From: CAZEVY01 sp964515555
GTDB taxonomy: Bacteria; Acidobacteriota; Terriglobia; Bryobacterales; Bryobacteraceae
DNA length: 22,493 bases
Assembly (NCBI GenBank): GCA_964515555.1
Contig: CAZEVY010000086.1
Location: forward strand, 1 to 22,493
Direction of reading: 5' to 3'
This document shows, piece after piece, positions 1-5,820 of this stretch. Below the pieces are notes generated by a model. It was given only the letters and a program-made list of their open reading frames with translations, was not told the DNA's origin and made no database searches. The translations under genes were made by a program, and so were the position numbers. Position 1 is the stretch's first letter. The number at the start of each line of letters is the position of its first letter.

Positions 1-299
1 AACCGGAGCCTGGCCCCCGCGGCGAGCACGGCGACGCCGGTGAAGGGCGCGGTCAGCGCGGGGACCACCACCTCGCCGCTCACTCCCGCTTCGCGCAGCG
101 CCAGTTCGATAGCCGCGGTCCCGGTGCCCACGCCGATGGCGCGGCGCGCGCCGAAAGCCGCGGCCAGCTCGCGCTCGAAGGCGGCCACCTCCTCGCCGAG
201 AATGAAATGGGAGCGCTCGAAGAGCCGGTCGAGGTTCGATTGCCAGGAGGCGCGCGCGGCTTCGATAGCCGGTCGCAAGTTGACGAAAGGGATGCGCAT
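1..299 (-). CDS. DegT/DnrJ/EryC1/StrS-type PLP aminotransferase, N-terminal part (3' end outside window)
   Basis: The reverse strand from an ATG at 299 encodes 99 codons before the window edge. The product begins MRIPFVNLRPAIEAAR and contains FILGEEVAAFEREL and GVGTGTAAIELALRE, followed by VVPALTAPFTGVAVLAAGA. These are hallmarks of fold-type I sugar aminotransferases of the DegT/DnrJ/EryC1/StrS family, which aminate nucleotide-linked keto sugars using PLP. The GTGTAAIELAL stretch corresponds to the phosphate-binding loop, and the PALTAPFTG stretch to the conserved PAxTFxAT region. The catalytic lysine lies further on, outside the window, so activity cannot be judged. No Shine-Dalgarno is seen; a minus-10-like TACTAT (314-319, reverse strand) predicts an mRNA leader of only about 8 nt. 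It is divergent from the cytochrome gene. The sugar substrate is unknown. Confidence 0.85.
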   Translation of the reverse strand, partial: MRIPFVNLRPAIEAARASWQSNLDRLFERSHFILGEEVAAFERELAAAFGARRAIGVGTGTAAIELALREAGVSGEVVVPALTAPFTGVAVLAAGARLR

Positions 300-310
300 C
301 GGCGGGGCGA

Positions 311-323
311 TCTATAGTAGAAT
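311..323. promoter_or_regulatory. Overlapping divergent minus-10-like hexamers
   Basis: In otherwise GC-rich DNA this AT-rich patch contains TATAGT (313-318) and TAGAAT (318-323) on the plus strand, facing the cytochrome gene, and TACTAT (314-319) on the minus strand, facing the aminotransferase. No convincing minus-35 boxes are seen on either side. The position between divergent genes is the main support. Confidence 0.35.
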
Positions 324-375
324 AGCCGGTTTCAGGCGGTCCCCTGCGGGGCACATTCTCATTGGAGGAGCACAC

Positions 376-771
376 GTGACATTGCGAATCGTCATCGCGG
401 CCGTCCTGCTGGCGGCCTTCTTCGCCTTCGGGCAATCCGAGAGCGAGCTGGACGCGCTCATGAAGGACGTGGGCAAGGCTAACGGTGGGGTCAAGAAAGG
501 CCCCGACAACAGCTCGAAGGCCAAGGACGCCCAGGTGATCGCCAAGCTTCTGAAAGATTCCGAAGCCTTCTGGGTCAAGAACGGCAAGACCGACGCGGTG
601 GAATGGTCGCAACAGGGGCACAAGGGCGCCACCGACCTGGCCGCCGCCTTCGCCGCCGATAACGCCGAGGGCATCGCCGCCGCCAGCAAGGTCATGGGCG
701 CCTCCTGCCAGGCCTGCCATAAGGTGTATCGGGAGCGGCTTCCCGACGGCAGCTATAAACTAAAGATGTAG
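376..771 (+). CDS. Exported cytochrome c (cytochrome c'/c556-like, single C-terminal CxxCH)
   Basis: A GTG start at 376 is preceded by a strong Shine-Dalgarno GGAGGAG (364-370) with a 5-nt spacer, which decides the start over upstream in-frame ATGs. The 131-residue product opens with a signal peptide (about residues 1-20, hydrophobic IVIAAVLLAAFFAF, likely cleavage after FGQ). The mature part is predicted helical and ends with a single haem-binding motif CQACH (C111, C114, H115) close to the C terminus. That placement and the size are those of class II cytochromes c (cytochrome c'/c556 four-helix bundles). The protein is presumably periplasmic with one covalent haem c, serving in electron transfer or small-gas binding; the partner is unknown. 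It stands alone and is divergent from the aminotransferase. Confidence 0.85.
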   Translation: MTLRIVIAAVLLAAFFAFGQSESELDALMKDVGKANGGVKKGPDNSSKAKDAQVIAKLLKDSEAFWVKNGKTDAVEWSQQGHKGATDLAAAFAADNAEGIAAASKVMGASCQACHKVYRERLPDGSYKLKM

Positions 772-864
772 CGCGATCACGCTCAACCGCCCGAACGGCG
801 GGGCCGGGAGGCTCCGCGCCGCCCCTCTAAAGCCGCCCCACCCCAAGAACGTCGAGAACCTGCC

Positions 865-870
865 GTATAC
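865..870 (+). promoter_or_regulatory. Minus-10-like TATACT just before the sensor kinase
   Basis: TATACT lies two bases upstream of the ATG at 873. If it is used, transcription would start near 877, downstream of that ATG, and the in-frame ATG at 927 would be the real start. No clear minus-35 box is visible. Confidence 0.3.
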
Positions 871-872
871 TA

Positions 873-3233
873 ATGTTTTCTCCTGTAAGGGCCGATCAAA
901 ACAGGGGGAAATCGCTCACGGTTCGCATGGATCTCAGCCTGAAATCCCGGCTTTGGACGTGGATCACCATGCCGTTGGCGGGTGTGTGCGTGATCCTCGG
1001 GATCGGGATTGTGGTCTCGATGGACCAGGGGCGGCCCGGCGACCACAGCGTGCGCATACTGGCGGCCATCGCCTGCCTGCTGGCGGCGGTTCCCATCATC
1101 CTGCAACGCGTCTACCAGCGCGAGCTGCACGAGCGTCTGCGCGTGGAAGACGCGCTTCGGACGTCGGAGGCGCGGTTTCGGGGCCTGTTCGAGAACGTTC
1201 TGGAGGGCGTCTATCAGACCAGCGTCGACGGGCGGATCGTGGCGGCCAACTCGGCGCTCCTGAAGATGCTGGGCTTCGAGTCGCTGGAGGAGCTCAGCCA
1301 GGTGGACATCGGGCGCGATCTCTACGTCAGTCCCGAGGAACGGAAGGTCTGGACGCAGCGGCTGGAGCGCGAGGGAATCCTGCGAAACGCGGAACTGCGG
1401 CTGAAGCGGCGCGACGGCGAGCTCATCGACGTTCTCGAAAACGCGCGCGCCATCCGGGGTCCGGACGGGAAGGTGCTGTACTACGAGGGGACGCTCACCG
1501 AGATCACGGAGCGCAAGCGCCAGGAGCGGGAGCTGCTGAGCTACACCAAGCAGGTGGAGGAGGCGCGGCGGCTGCTGGAGGAACAGGCGCGCCAGCTCCT
1601 CGAGCAATCCTTCGAGCTGGCCGAGGCGCGCGACACGGCGCTTCAGGCCTCGCGCATGAAATCGGAGTTCCTGGCCAACGTCAGCCACGAGATCCGGACG
1701 CCGATGAACGGCGTGATCGGCATGACGGAGCTGCTGCTGGACACGCCGCTCAACGGCGCGCAGCGAGAGTTCGCCGAGACGGTGAACCGTTCGGCCAACT
1801 ATCTGCTCGAGATCATCAACGACATTCTCGATTTCTCGAAGATCGAGGCCGGGCGCATCGAGTTGGACAGCGCCGAGTTCTCGCTGCGGCACACGCTCGA
1901 GGAAGTGGTGAGCCTGCTGGCCGAGCCGGCCGAAAGCAAGGGTCTGGAGCTGGTGCTGGCCGTCAAGCGCGACGTGCCCGACGCTCTGCGGGGCGACCCG
2001 CTCCGCCTGCGCCAGGTGGTGACCAACCTGGTGGGCAACGCCATCAAGTTCACCGCCTCGGGCGAGGTGGTGGTCACGGTTTCCCAGTTGCACGACGCCA
2101 CCGACGGCGTGCTGCTGCGCTGCCAGGTGGAAGACACCGGGCTGGGGATTCCGCCGGAGGCGTTCGGCCGGCTGTTCCAGCCCTTCTCGCAAGTGGACGA
2201 ATCGATGACGCGCCGGTTCGGCGGCACGGGCCTGGGGCTGGCGATCAGCCGGCAACTGGTGGAGCGCATGGGCGGACAGATCGGCGTGGAGAGCGAACCC
2301 GGGCAGGGATCGCTGTTCTGGTTCACGGTGCGGATGGGCAAGCAGGAAACGCCGGAGTCGGCCGCGGCGGCGGAGCCGCATTGGTCGGGCGCGCGCGTAC
2401 TGGTGATCGACGACGTGGCTTCGGCGCGGGGCGTGCTGCTGGAGCAGCTGGCGGCGATGGGGATGGAAGTGGCCGGGGCCGAGGACGGACCGGCGGCGCT
2501 GGAGCAGCTTCGCGAAGCGTCGACGGCCGGCGCGCCGTTCCACCTGGTGGTGGTCGACTACGAGATGCCGCGCCTGGCCGGGCTGCCGCTGGCGCGCGCG
2601 ATTCTGGCCGATCCTTTCCTGGAAGAGAGCAGGATCATTCTGCTGGAGCCGTTCAGCCGGCGGGGAACCGAAATCGACGCGCTGCCCGAGCGCGTGTTCG
2701 GCGTGCTCCACAAGCCGGTCCGCGGATCCGACCTCAGCCGCCTGCTGGGGACCGCCGAGCCATGGATGCCGGCCGAGCTCGGCAGTCTGCACCGGGGCGT
2801 GACGAAACCGTCGGCGGGGCGGATTCTGATCGCCGAGGACAATCCGGTGAACCAGGTGGTGGCGCGCCGCCTGGTGGAGCGCATGGGGTACCTGGCCGAT
2901 GCCGTTTCCACCGGCGAGCAGGCCATCGACGCGCTGCTGACGCGGAGCTACGACCTGATCCTGATGGACTGCCAGATGCCTGCCATGGACGGCTACGCCG
3001 CCACGGCGGCGATTCGCGGAATGGAGGGCAGCGACCGCCACACGCCCATCGTCGCGATGACGGCCAACGCCATGCAGGGGGATCGCGAGAAGTGCCTGCG
3101 GGCGGGCATGGACGACTACATCAGCAAGCCGGTGAGCTACGAGGAGATGTCGGCGGTGGTGGAGCGCTGGATGGAGTCGGTTCGCCGGCGGGCGCTGGGG
3201 ATGAGCGCGACTCGCGGCGACTCGCGAGGCTGA
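873..3233 (+). CDS. Membrane hybrid sensor histidine kinase (2 TM - PAS - HisKA - HATPase - REC - REC)
   Basis: This 786-residue protein, numbered from the ATG at 873, has two N-terminal membrane segments (about 28-50 and 60-78). These are followed by a PAS domain with a PAC tail (about 97-215) and a coiled linker (215-262). The HisKA box is SHEIRTP with phospho-acceptor H272. The HATPase has N-box N385/N389, DTGLGIP (421-427) and GGTGLGL (450-456). A first receiver (about 508-625) keeps D513/D514, phospho-acceptor D562 and K614, but the usual Thr/Ser switch position reads LEPF, so it looks divergent. The second receiver (650-765) is canonical, with E655/D656, D699 and K752. It presumably autophosphorylates and relays phosphate within itself; no HPt domain or partner regulator is in the window. 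An ATG at 927 (M19) is a plausible alternative start because of TATACT at 865-870. It ends one base before the convergent neighbour. Confidence 0.93.
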   Translation: MFSPVRADQNRGKSLTVRMDLSLKSRLWTWITMPLAGVCVILGIGIVVSMDQGRPGDHSVRILAAIACLLAAVPIILQRVYQRELHERLRVEDALRTSEARFRGLFENVLEGVYQTSVDGRIVAANSALLKMLGFESLEELSQVDIGRDLYVSPEERKVWTQRLEREGILRNAELRLKRRDGELIDVLENARAIRGPDGKVLYYEGTLTEITERKRQERELLSYTKQVEEARRLLEEQARQLLEQSFELAEARDTALQASRMKSEFLANVSHEIRTPMNGVIGMTELLLDTPLNGAQREFAETVNRSANYLLEIINDILDFSKIEAGRIELDSAEFSLRHTLEEVVSLLAEPAESKGLELVLAVKRDVPDALRGDPLRLRQVVTNLVGNAIKFTASGEVVVTVSQLHDATDGVLLRCQVEDTGLGIPPEAFGRLFQPFSQVDESMTRRFGGTGLGLAISRQLVERMGGQIGVESEPGQGSLFWFTVRMGKQETPESAAAAEPHWSGARVLVIDDVASARGVLLEQLAAMGMEVAGAEDGPAALEQLREASTAGAPFHLVVVDYEMPRLAGLPLARAILADPFLEESRIILLEPFSRRGTEIDALPERVFGVLHKPVRGSDLSRLLGTAEPWMPAELGSLHRGVTKPSAGRILIAEDNPVNQVVARRLVERMGYLADAVSTGEQAIDALLTRSYDLILMDCQMPAMDGYAATAAIRGMEGSDRHTPIVAMTANAMQGDREKCLRAGMDDYISKPVSYEEMSAVVERWMESVRRRALGMSATRGDSRG

Positions 3234-3234
3234 C

Positions 3235-3825
3235 TTAATCGACGGCGCCCAGGCGCCCGGCGGCATACAAGCGCCGGTCCATGCGGCACAGCCGCACTTC
3301 CATCGCTTTGGTCAGCACGGGGCGGTGTCCGACGCCGGCCAGGTACTCGGGAATCTCCCAGAGGTCGCCTTCAGCGACCATCCAGCCGATGCGGTCGAAG
3401 CGCCGCAAGTTGACGGGCCGCGAGAAAGTACGCAGGGTCTTGCGACCGCGCCGATTGAAGTAGTGCTCGAAATACGACATCACCAGCTCGCGGAGCGTGC
3501 GATAGACGGGCTCGCGGAAGCGCAGTCCCGAGTAATTGGACTTGGCGATCGCGCCCCAGTGGCCGTGGACGCGGTATACGGCGAGGACGTGGTCGTCGTC
3601 GTCGACGGCTTCCAGGTCGACCAGCAGGGGCTCGAATCCGCCGACGCGGAGCGCGGCAGCCGCCAGCAGGGCGCCCTCCATGCAATGAGCGGCGCCGTCG
3701 CGCAGGACGCGGCGGGGGGATCGGCAGGTGGAGCGCGGGTTGTAGGGCAGCTCGTCGAGGAATCGCTGGACGAGGGCCGGGGACTTGAGGCGGCGCAGGG
3801 CGCGCAACTCCTGGGGGTTGAACAT
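3235..3825 (-). CDS. Transglutaminase-like (papain-fold) cytoplasmic protein
   Basis: The 196-residue product has no signal peptide or membrane segment. Around DGAAHCMEGALLAAAALR, C48 sits at the start of a helix in a context typical of the transglutaminase-like cysteine-protease fold (GxCxE/GxCxD). It is followed by DDDDHVLAVYR with H79, and by N97 in AIAKSNYSG. C48/H79/N97 (or a nearby acid) could form the triad. The protein may be a peptidase, a cross-linking enzyme or a non-catalytic relative; the substrate is unknown. There is no Shine-Dalgarno before the ATG. A minus-10-like TACTCT (3840-3845, reverse strand) predicts an approximately 8-nt leader. The stop codon is one base from that of the convergent sensor kinase, leaving no room for an intergenic terminator. 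Confidence 0.65.
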   Translation of the reverse strand: MFNPQELRALRRLKSPALVQRFLDELPYNPRSTCRSPRRVLRDGAAHCMEGALLAAAALRVGGFEPLLVDLEAVDDDDHVLAVYRVHGHWGAIAKSNYSGLRFREPVYRTLRELVMSYFEHYFNRRGRKTLRTFSRPVNLRRFDRIGWMVAEGDLWEIPEYLAGVGHRPVLTKAMEVRLCRMDRRLYAAGRLGAVD

Positions 3826-3926
3826 GGGGGAAACGCAATAGAGTATCGCAATCCGGCTCCGGCGTGCGGCGCGCGTGGGGCGCGCCTGTGTCCGGGCTCG
3901 GCCGACGCAGTCTTAGCTGGGTTGGC

Positions 3927-3935
3927 TGGTAACAT
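3927..3935 (+). promoter_or_regulatory. Extended minus-10 (TGGTAACAT) before the ParB-like gene
   Basis: TG at 3927-3928, one base, then TAACAT (3930-3935) form an extended minus-10 element. The predicted start site near 3942 gives a leader of about 5 nt before the ATG at 3947, which has no Shine-Dalgarno. Confidence 0.35.
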
Positions 3936-3946
3936 GATTCGGAACG

Positions 3947-4248
3947 ATGCGTTTGCCCGAGTACCTCGACGTCGATCCACGCACTCTGCATCTACCACCG
4001 AGTCGTGCCTCTGGCGCCGACCCCGCAAAATTAGCGCGGCAAATCGCTCAATTCGGATCGTCGATAAGAGGAATGCCGATCCTGTGGGTGTATCGCGGTT
4101 CAGACGGGAGGTTGATGATTTACGATGGCGTGACACGCGCGAGCCGCGCTGCTAAACTGCTCCAGGGACCCTGATCCGCGTCGAGATCGTTGGCGATCTG
4201 CCGGCCCCATGCGGCCAGCTGGCGACCATAGGAGATTACTCGTCATGA
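3947..4248 (+). CDS. ParB-N-like small protein, reading frame broken by an apparent 1-nt deletion
   Basis: From the ATG at 3947 the zero frame encodes 75 residues ending ...MPILWVYRGSDGRLMIYDG, then VTRASRAAKLLQGP and a stop at 4172-4174. The pattern PILV..DGRL.I.DGVTRA..A is that of ParB/sulfiredoxin-like N-terminal domains, which bind or hydrolyse nucleotides (CTP in true ParB). Homology then continues in the other frame from CCA at 4162: PGTLIRVEIVGDLPAPCGQL, then ATIGDYSS and a TGA at 4246-4248. Adding one base near 4159-4161 gives a continuous KLLPGTLIRVEI. The shifted frame's stop overlaps the next gene's ATG (4245) as ATGA, which strongly suggests the full-length frame is the ancestral one. 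The break could be a real mutation or a sequence/assembly error. The first half is AT-richer than neighbouring genes. The biological role is unknown. Confidence 0.7.
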
Positions 4249-4490
4249 CCACCCAGGTTCGAGGGGAGATTTTGCACGTCCTTTCCGAGCTGAGCGAGTG
4301 CTGCCCCGACGTCCGGTTCGGGCAGTTGATCGCCAACCTCTCCTTTCTGGCCAAGGGACCGACGAACGAGGCGATTTGGGATCTGGAGGATGAAGAACTG
4401 CTCGCGGCGGCTCGGAAACATCTTCGGGAGCGACGCGAGGTCGAACATCTGACGGGCCAATCGTCGGCGCCGGCAGCACGACGACGCTGA
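4245..4490 (+). CDS. Conserved small protein of unknown function, coupled to the ParB-like gene
   Basis: This ORF gives 81 residues from the ATG at 4245. An AGGAG (4230-4234) lies 10 nt upstream, and the ATGA overlap with the preceding frame supports this start over an upstream ATG at 4209. The sequence VRGEILHVLSELSECCPDVR, then FGQLIANLSFLAKGPTNEAIW, then DLEDEELLAAARKHL, is helical and acidic toward the middle, with a basic tail. I recall similar unnamed proteins (FGQLIANL...IWDxEDEELL) in planctomycete and acidobacterial genomes, sometimes beside ParB-like genes, but cannot verify this here. No catalytic motif is visible. The likely role is a partner or regulator of the ParB-like protein. 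Confidence 0.75.
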   Translation: MTTQVRGEILHVLSELSECCPDVRFGQLIANLSFLAKGPTNEAIWDLEDEELLAAARKHLRERREVEHLTGQSSAPAARRR

Positions 4491-4501
4491 ACAGCCGGAC
4501 C

Positions 4502-4525
4502 GCGGCTTGCGCATCCGCAAGTCGC
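4502..4525. terminator. Strong hairpin between convergent genes, possible bidirectional terminator
   Basis: A 10-bp stem (4502-4511 with 4516-4525, one G-T wobble at 4505/4522) closes a CATC loop. It lies 12 nt after the stop of the small + strand gene and 21 nt beyond the stop of the VOC gene on the minus strand. There is no long T tract on either side. Confidence 0.55.
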
Positions 4526-4545
4526 TTGAACGCGCTCTAAGGACC

Positions 4546-5325
4546 TTACAGTTTGCCGAGACCCTCGGTGAGCTCGATGTAGGTCCCCCAGGGATCCGTA
4601 AGGAAGGCGATCGACAGGCCCAGCGCGGGCACGGCGCGATACGGCACGTTGAACGTCATGCCATCGTCCGCGAGCTTCTTGCAGAAGGCCTCCAGATTCC
4701 GCACCTCGAAGCCGATGTGATCGACGCCGCGGCCGCGCGTGGGGGCCGTCGGCGCTTCCGCCGGTGAGAACGTCAGGTTCACGCCGGGTACGTCGGCGGC
4801 CTCGAAGCGCGCGCGGCGTCCGGGTTTGGCGCCAAAGTGCTTCACATACCAGGCGCGCATCTCCTCCACCTGGTGCGTGAAGAAATGAATGTGATGGTGC
4901 ACGACGGGTTCGGCCTGCGCGGCGTCCTCGGTGAACTCGATCCGCACGCCGTCCGGGAACAGGATGAACGCCTGCCGCGTCTCGGGCAGTTCGCGCTCGA
5001 ACTTCGCGCCCGCCGCGGTGAGCCTGGCGACGGTGCCCTTGAGGTCCTTCACCTTGAAGCCCAGGTGATTGACCACCGACCCGTCGGTTCCGGCCGAGGG
5101 CGCGCGTTTGGACAGGATCACGATGACGCCCGGAAAGCGCAGCGCCTCGAGGGGTCCGGCCTTGACGGGAGTTGCGCCGAGCACGTCGACCCAGAGCTTG
5201 CGGTGGGCGTCGACGTCGGAGACGGTGAGGTGCAGGTGCCCCATGGCGACGCCGGCGTCGTTCGGCGGCGGGAGCTGTGCCGGGCAGATGGAAGCGGCGG
5301 CGAGGGCGGCAATCGGGAGCTTCAT
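4546..5325 (-). CDS. Exported double VOC (glyoxalase/bleomycin-resistance fold) protein
   Basis: This 259-residue protein begins with a short signal-peptide-like segment (MKLPIAALAAASICPAQ). Two vicinal-oxygen-chelate modules follow (about 24-135 and 141-257). Candidate metal ligands in the first are H30/H32 (MGHLHLTVSD), H87 (NHLGFKV) and E130 (VRIEFTED). In the second they are H143-H147 (HHHIHFF), H203 (VDHIGFEV) and E251 (YIELTEG). The fold supports glyoxalase, ring-cleaving dioxygenase or antibiotic-binding activities; nothing identifies the substrate. VOC enzymes are mostly cytoplasmic, so export would be notable. There is no Shine-Dalgarno. An extended minus-10 TGCTAGCCT (5335-5343, reverse strand) places the predicted start site about 3 nt from the ATG. 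Confidence 0.85.
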   Translation of the reverse strand: MKLPIAALAAASICPAQLPPPNDAGVAMGHLHLTVSDVDAHRKLWVDVLGATPVKAGPLEALRFPGVIVILSKRAPSAGTDGSVVNHLGFKVKDLKGTVARLTAAGAKFERELPETRQAFILFPDGVRIEFTEDAAQAEPVVHHHIHFFTHQVEEMRAWYVKHFGAKPGRRARFEAADVPGVNLTFSPAEAPTAPTRGRGVDHIGFEVRNLEAFCKKLADDGMTFNVPYRAVPALGLSIAFLTDPWGTYIELTEGLGKL

Positions 5326-5334
5326 GGTTAGGTC

Positions 5335-5343
5335 AGGCTAGCA
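5335..5343 (-). promoter_or_regulatory. Extended minus-10 (TGCTAGCCT) for the VOC gene
   Basis: On the reverse strand TG, one base, and TAGCCT end at 5335. The predicted transcription start near 5328 is 3 nt before the ATG at 5325. No minus-35 box is recognised. Confidence 0.35.
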
Positions 5344-5373
5344 CAGGTGTCGGGTGGCAGGTGTCAGGTGCCA
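5344..5373. repeat. Short interspersed repeat CAGGTGTC(A/G)GG
   Basis: CAGGTGTCGGG (5344-5354) and CAGGTGTCAGG (5358-5368) lie in tandem between divergent genes. The same 11-mer CAGGTGTCAGG recurs at 22429-22439, the other intergenic end of the window. A 5-bp inverted repeat TGGCA/TGCCA (5355-5359, 5369-5373) encloses the second unit. I recall similar GGTGTCAGG strings between genes of Solibacter-type genomes, which is memory and not checked. Confidence 0.45.
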
Positions 5374-5381
5374 GCCGGGGC

Positions 5382-5387
5382 TACAAT
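5382..5387 (+). promoter_or_regulatory. Minus-10-like TACAAT before the STAS gene
   Basis: TACAAT is a good match to the sigma-70 minus-10. The predicted start site near 5394 leaves about 5 nt before the ATG at 5399. GTGTCA (5361-5366) is a weak minus-35 with a short spacer. Confidence 0.4.
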
Positions 5388-5398
5388 AGAGAACAGCC

Positions 5399-5806
5399 AT
5401 GAGCCTCGATATCCGACAGCGCGAACAGGAAGGCGTTCAGATTCTCGACCTCAAGGGACGCCTCACCGTCGGGCAGGAAGCCAGCAGCCTGCGCGAGAGA
5501 TTGCAGGAAATGTCCACATCCGGGCAGGTCAATGTCGTCCTCAACCTCAAGGACGTCGATTACATCGACAGCACCGGCCTCGGGTGCCTGGTGATGTGTT
5601 TCAACACCATCAAGAAGGCCGGCGGCTCGGTGAAGCTTCTCCACCTCAGCAAGCGCACCATCGAGCTGCTCATCCTGACGAAGCTGTCCACCGTCTTCGA
5701 GATGCACAACGACGAGCAGGATTCGGTCAACAGCTTCTTCCCGGATCGCGAGATCAAGCGCTTCGATATCCTCGACTTCGTGCAAAGTCATAAGGGCGAG
5801 GGTTAG
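5399..5806 (+). CDS. STAS-domain anti-sigma factor antagonist-like protein
   Basis: The 135-residue protein is a single STAS domain (about 3-110). The region VVLNLKDVDYIDSTGLGCLV contains the conserved DSTGLG phosphorylation loop with S58, the residue phosphorylated by anti-sigma kinases in SpoIIAA/RsbV homologues. In that family the unphosphorylated form binds the anti-sigma factor and frees the sigma factor. No RsbW-type kinase or PP2C phosphatase is in the window, so partners must be elsewhere. A tail of about 25 residues (NSFFPDREIKRFDILDFVQS) follows the domain. The gene is followed after 14 nt by the flavoprotein and may be co-transcribed with it. No Shine-Dalgarno is present. Confidence 0.9.
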   Translation: MSLDIRQREQEGVQILDLKGRLTVGQEASSLRERLQEMSTSGQVNVVLNLKDVDYIDSTGLGCLVMCFNTIKKAGGSVKLLHLSKRTIELLILTKLSTVFEMHNDEQDSVNSFFPDREIKRFDILDFVQSHKGEG

Positions 5807-5820
5807 ACCCGCCTGCCGCC

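Noticed and set aside
772..872. Terminator after the cytochrome gene
   Set aside because: Only a 5-bp GGCGG/CCGCC stem (797-801, 819-823) with a large loop and no T tract; too weak to call.
870..3266. Long minus-strand open frame (798 codons) opposite the sensor kinase
   Set aside because: It is a composition shadow of a GC-rich gene: Arg/His/Ala-rich with no domain, opposite a complete multi-domain kinase.
3325..4155. Plus-strand open frame of 276 codons across the transglutaminase-like gene
   Set aside because: It is a shadow in a GC-rich region and conflicts with both the transglutaminase-like and ParB-like genes, which fit better.
4150..4175. Programmed minus-1 frameshifting in the ParB-like gene
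   Set aside because: No X-XXY-YYZ slippery heptamer lies in the zero frame, and the continuation fits a simple missing base better.
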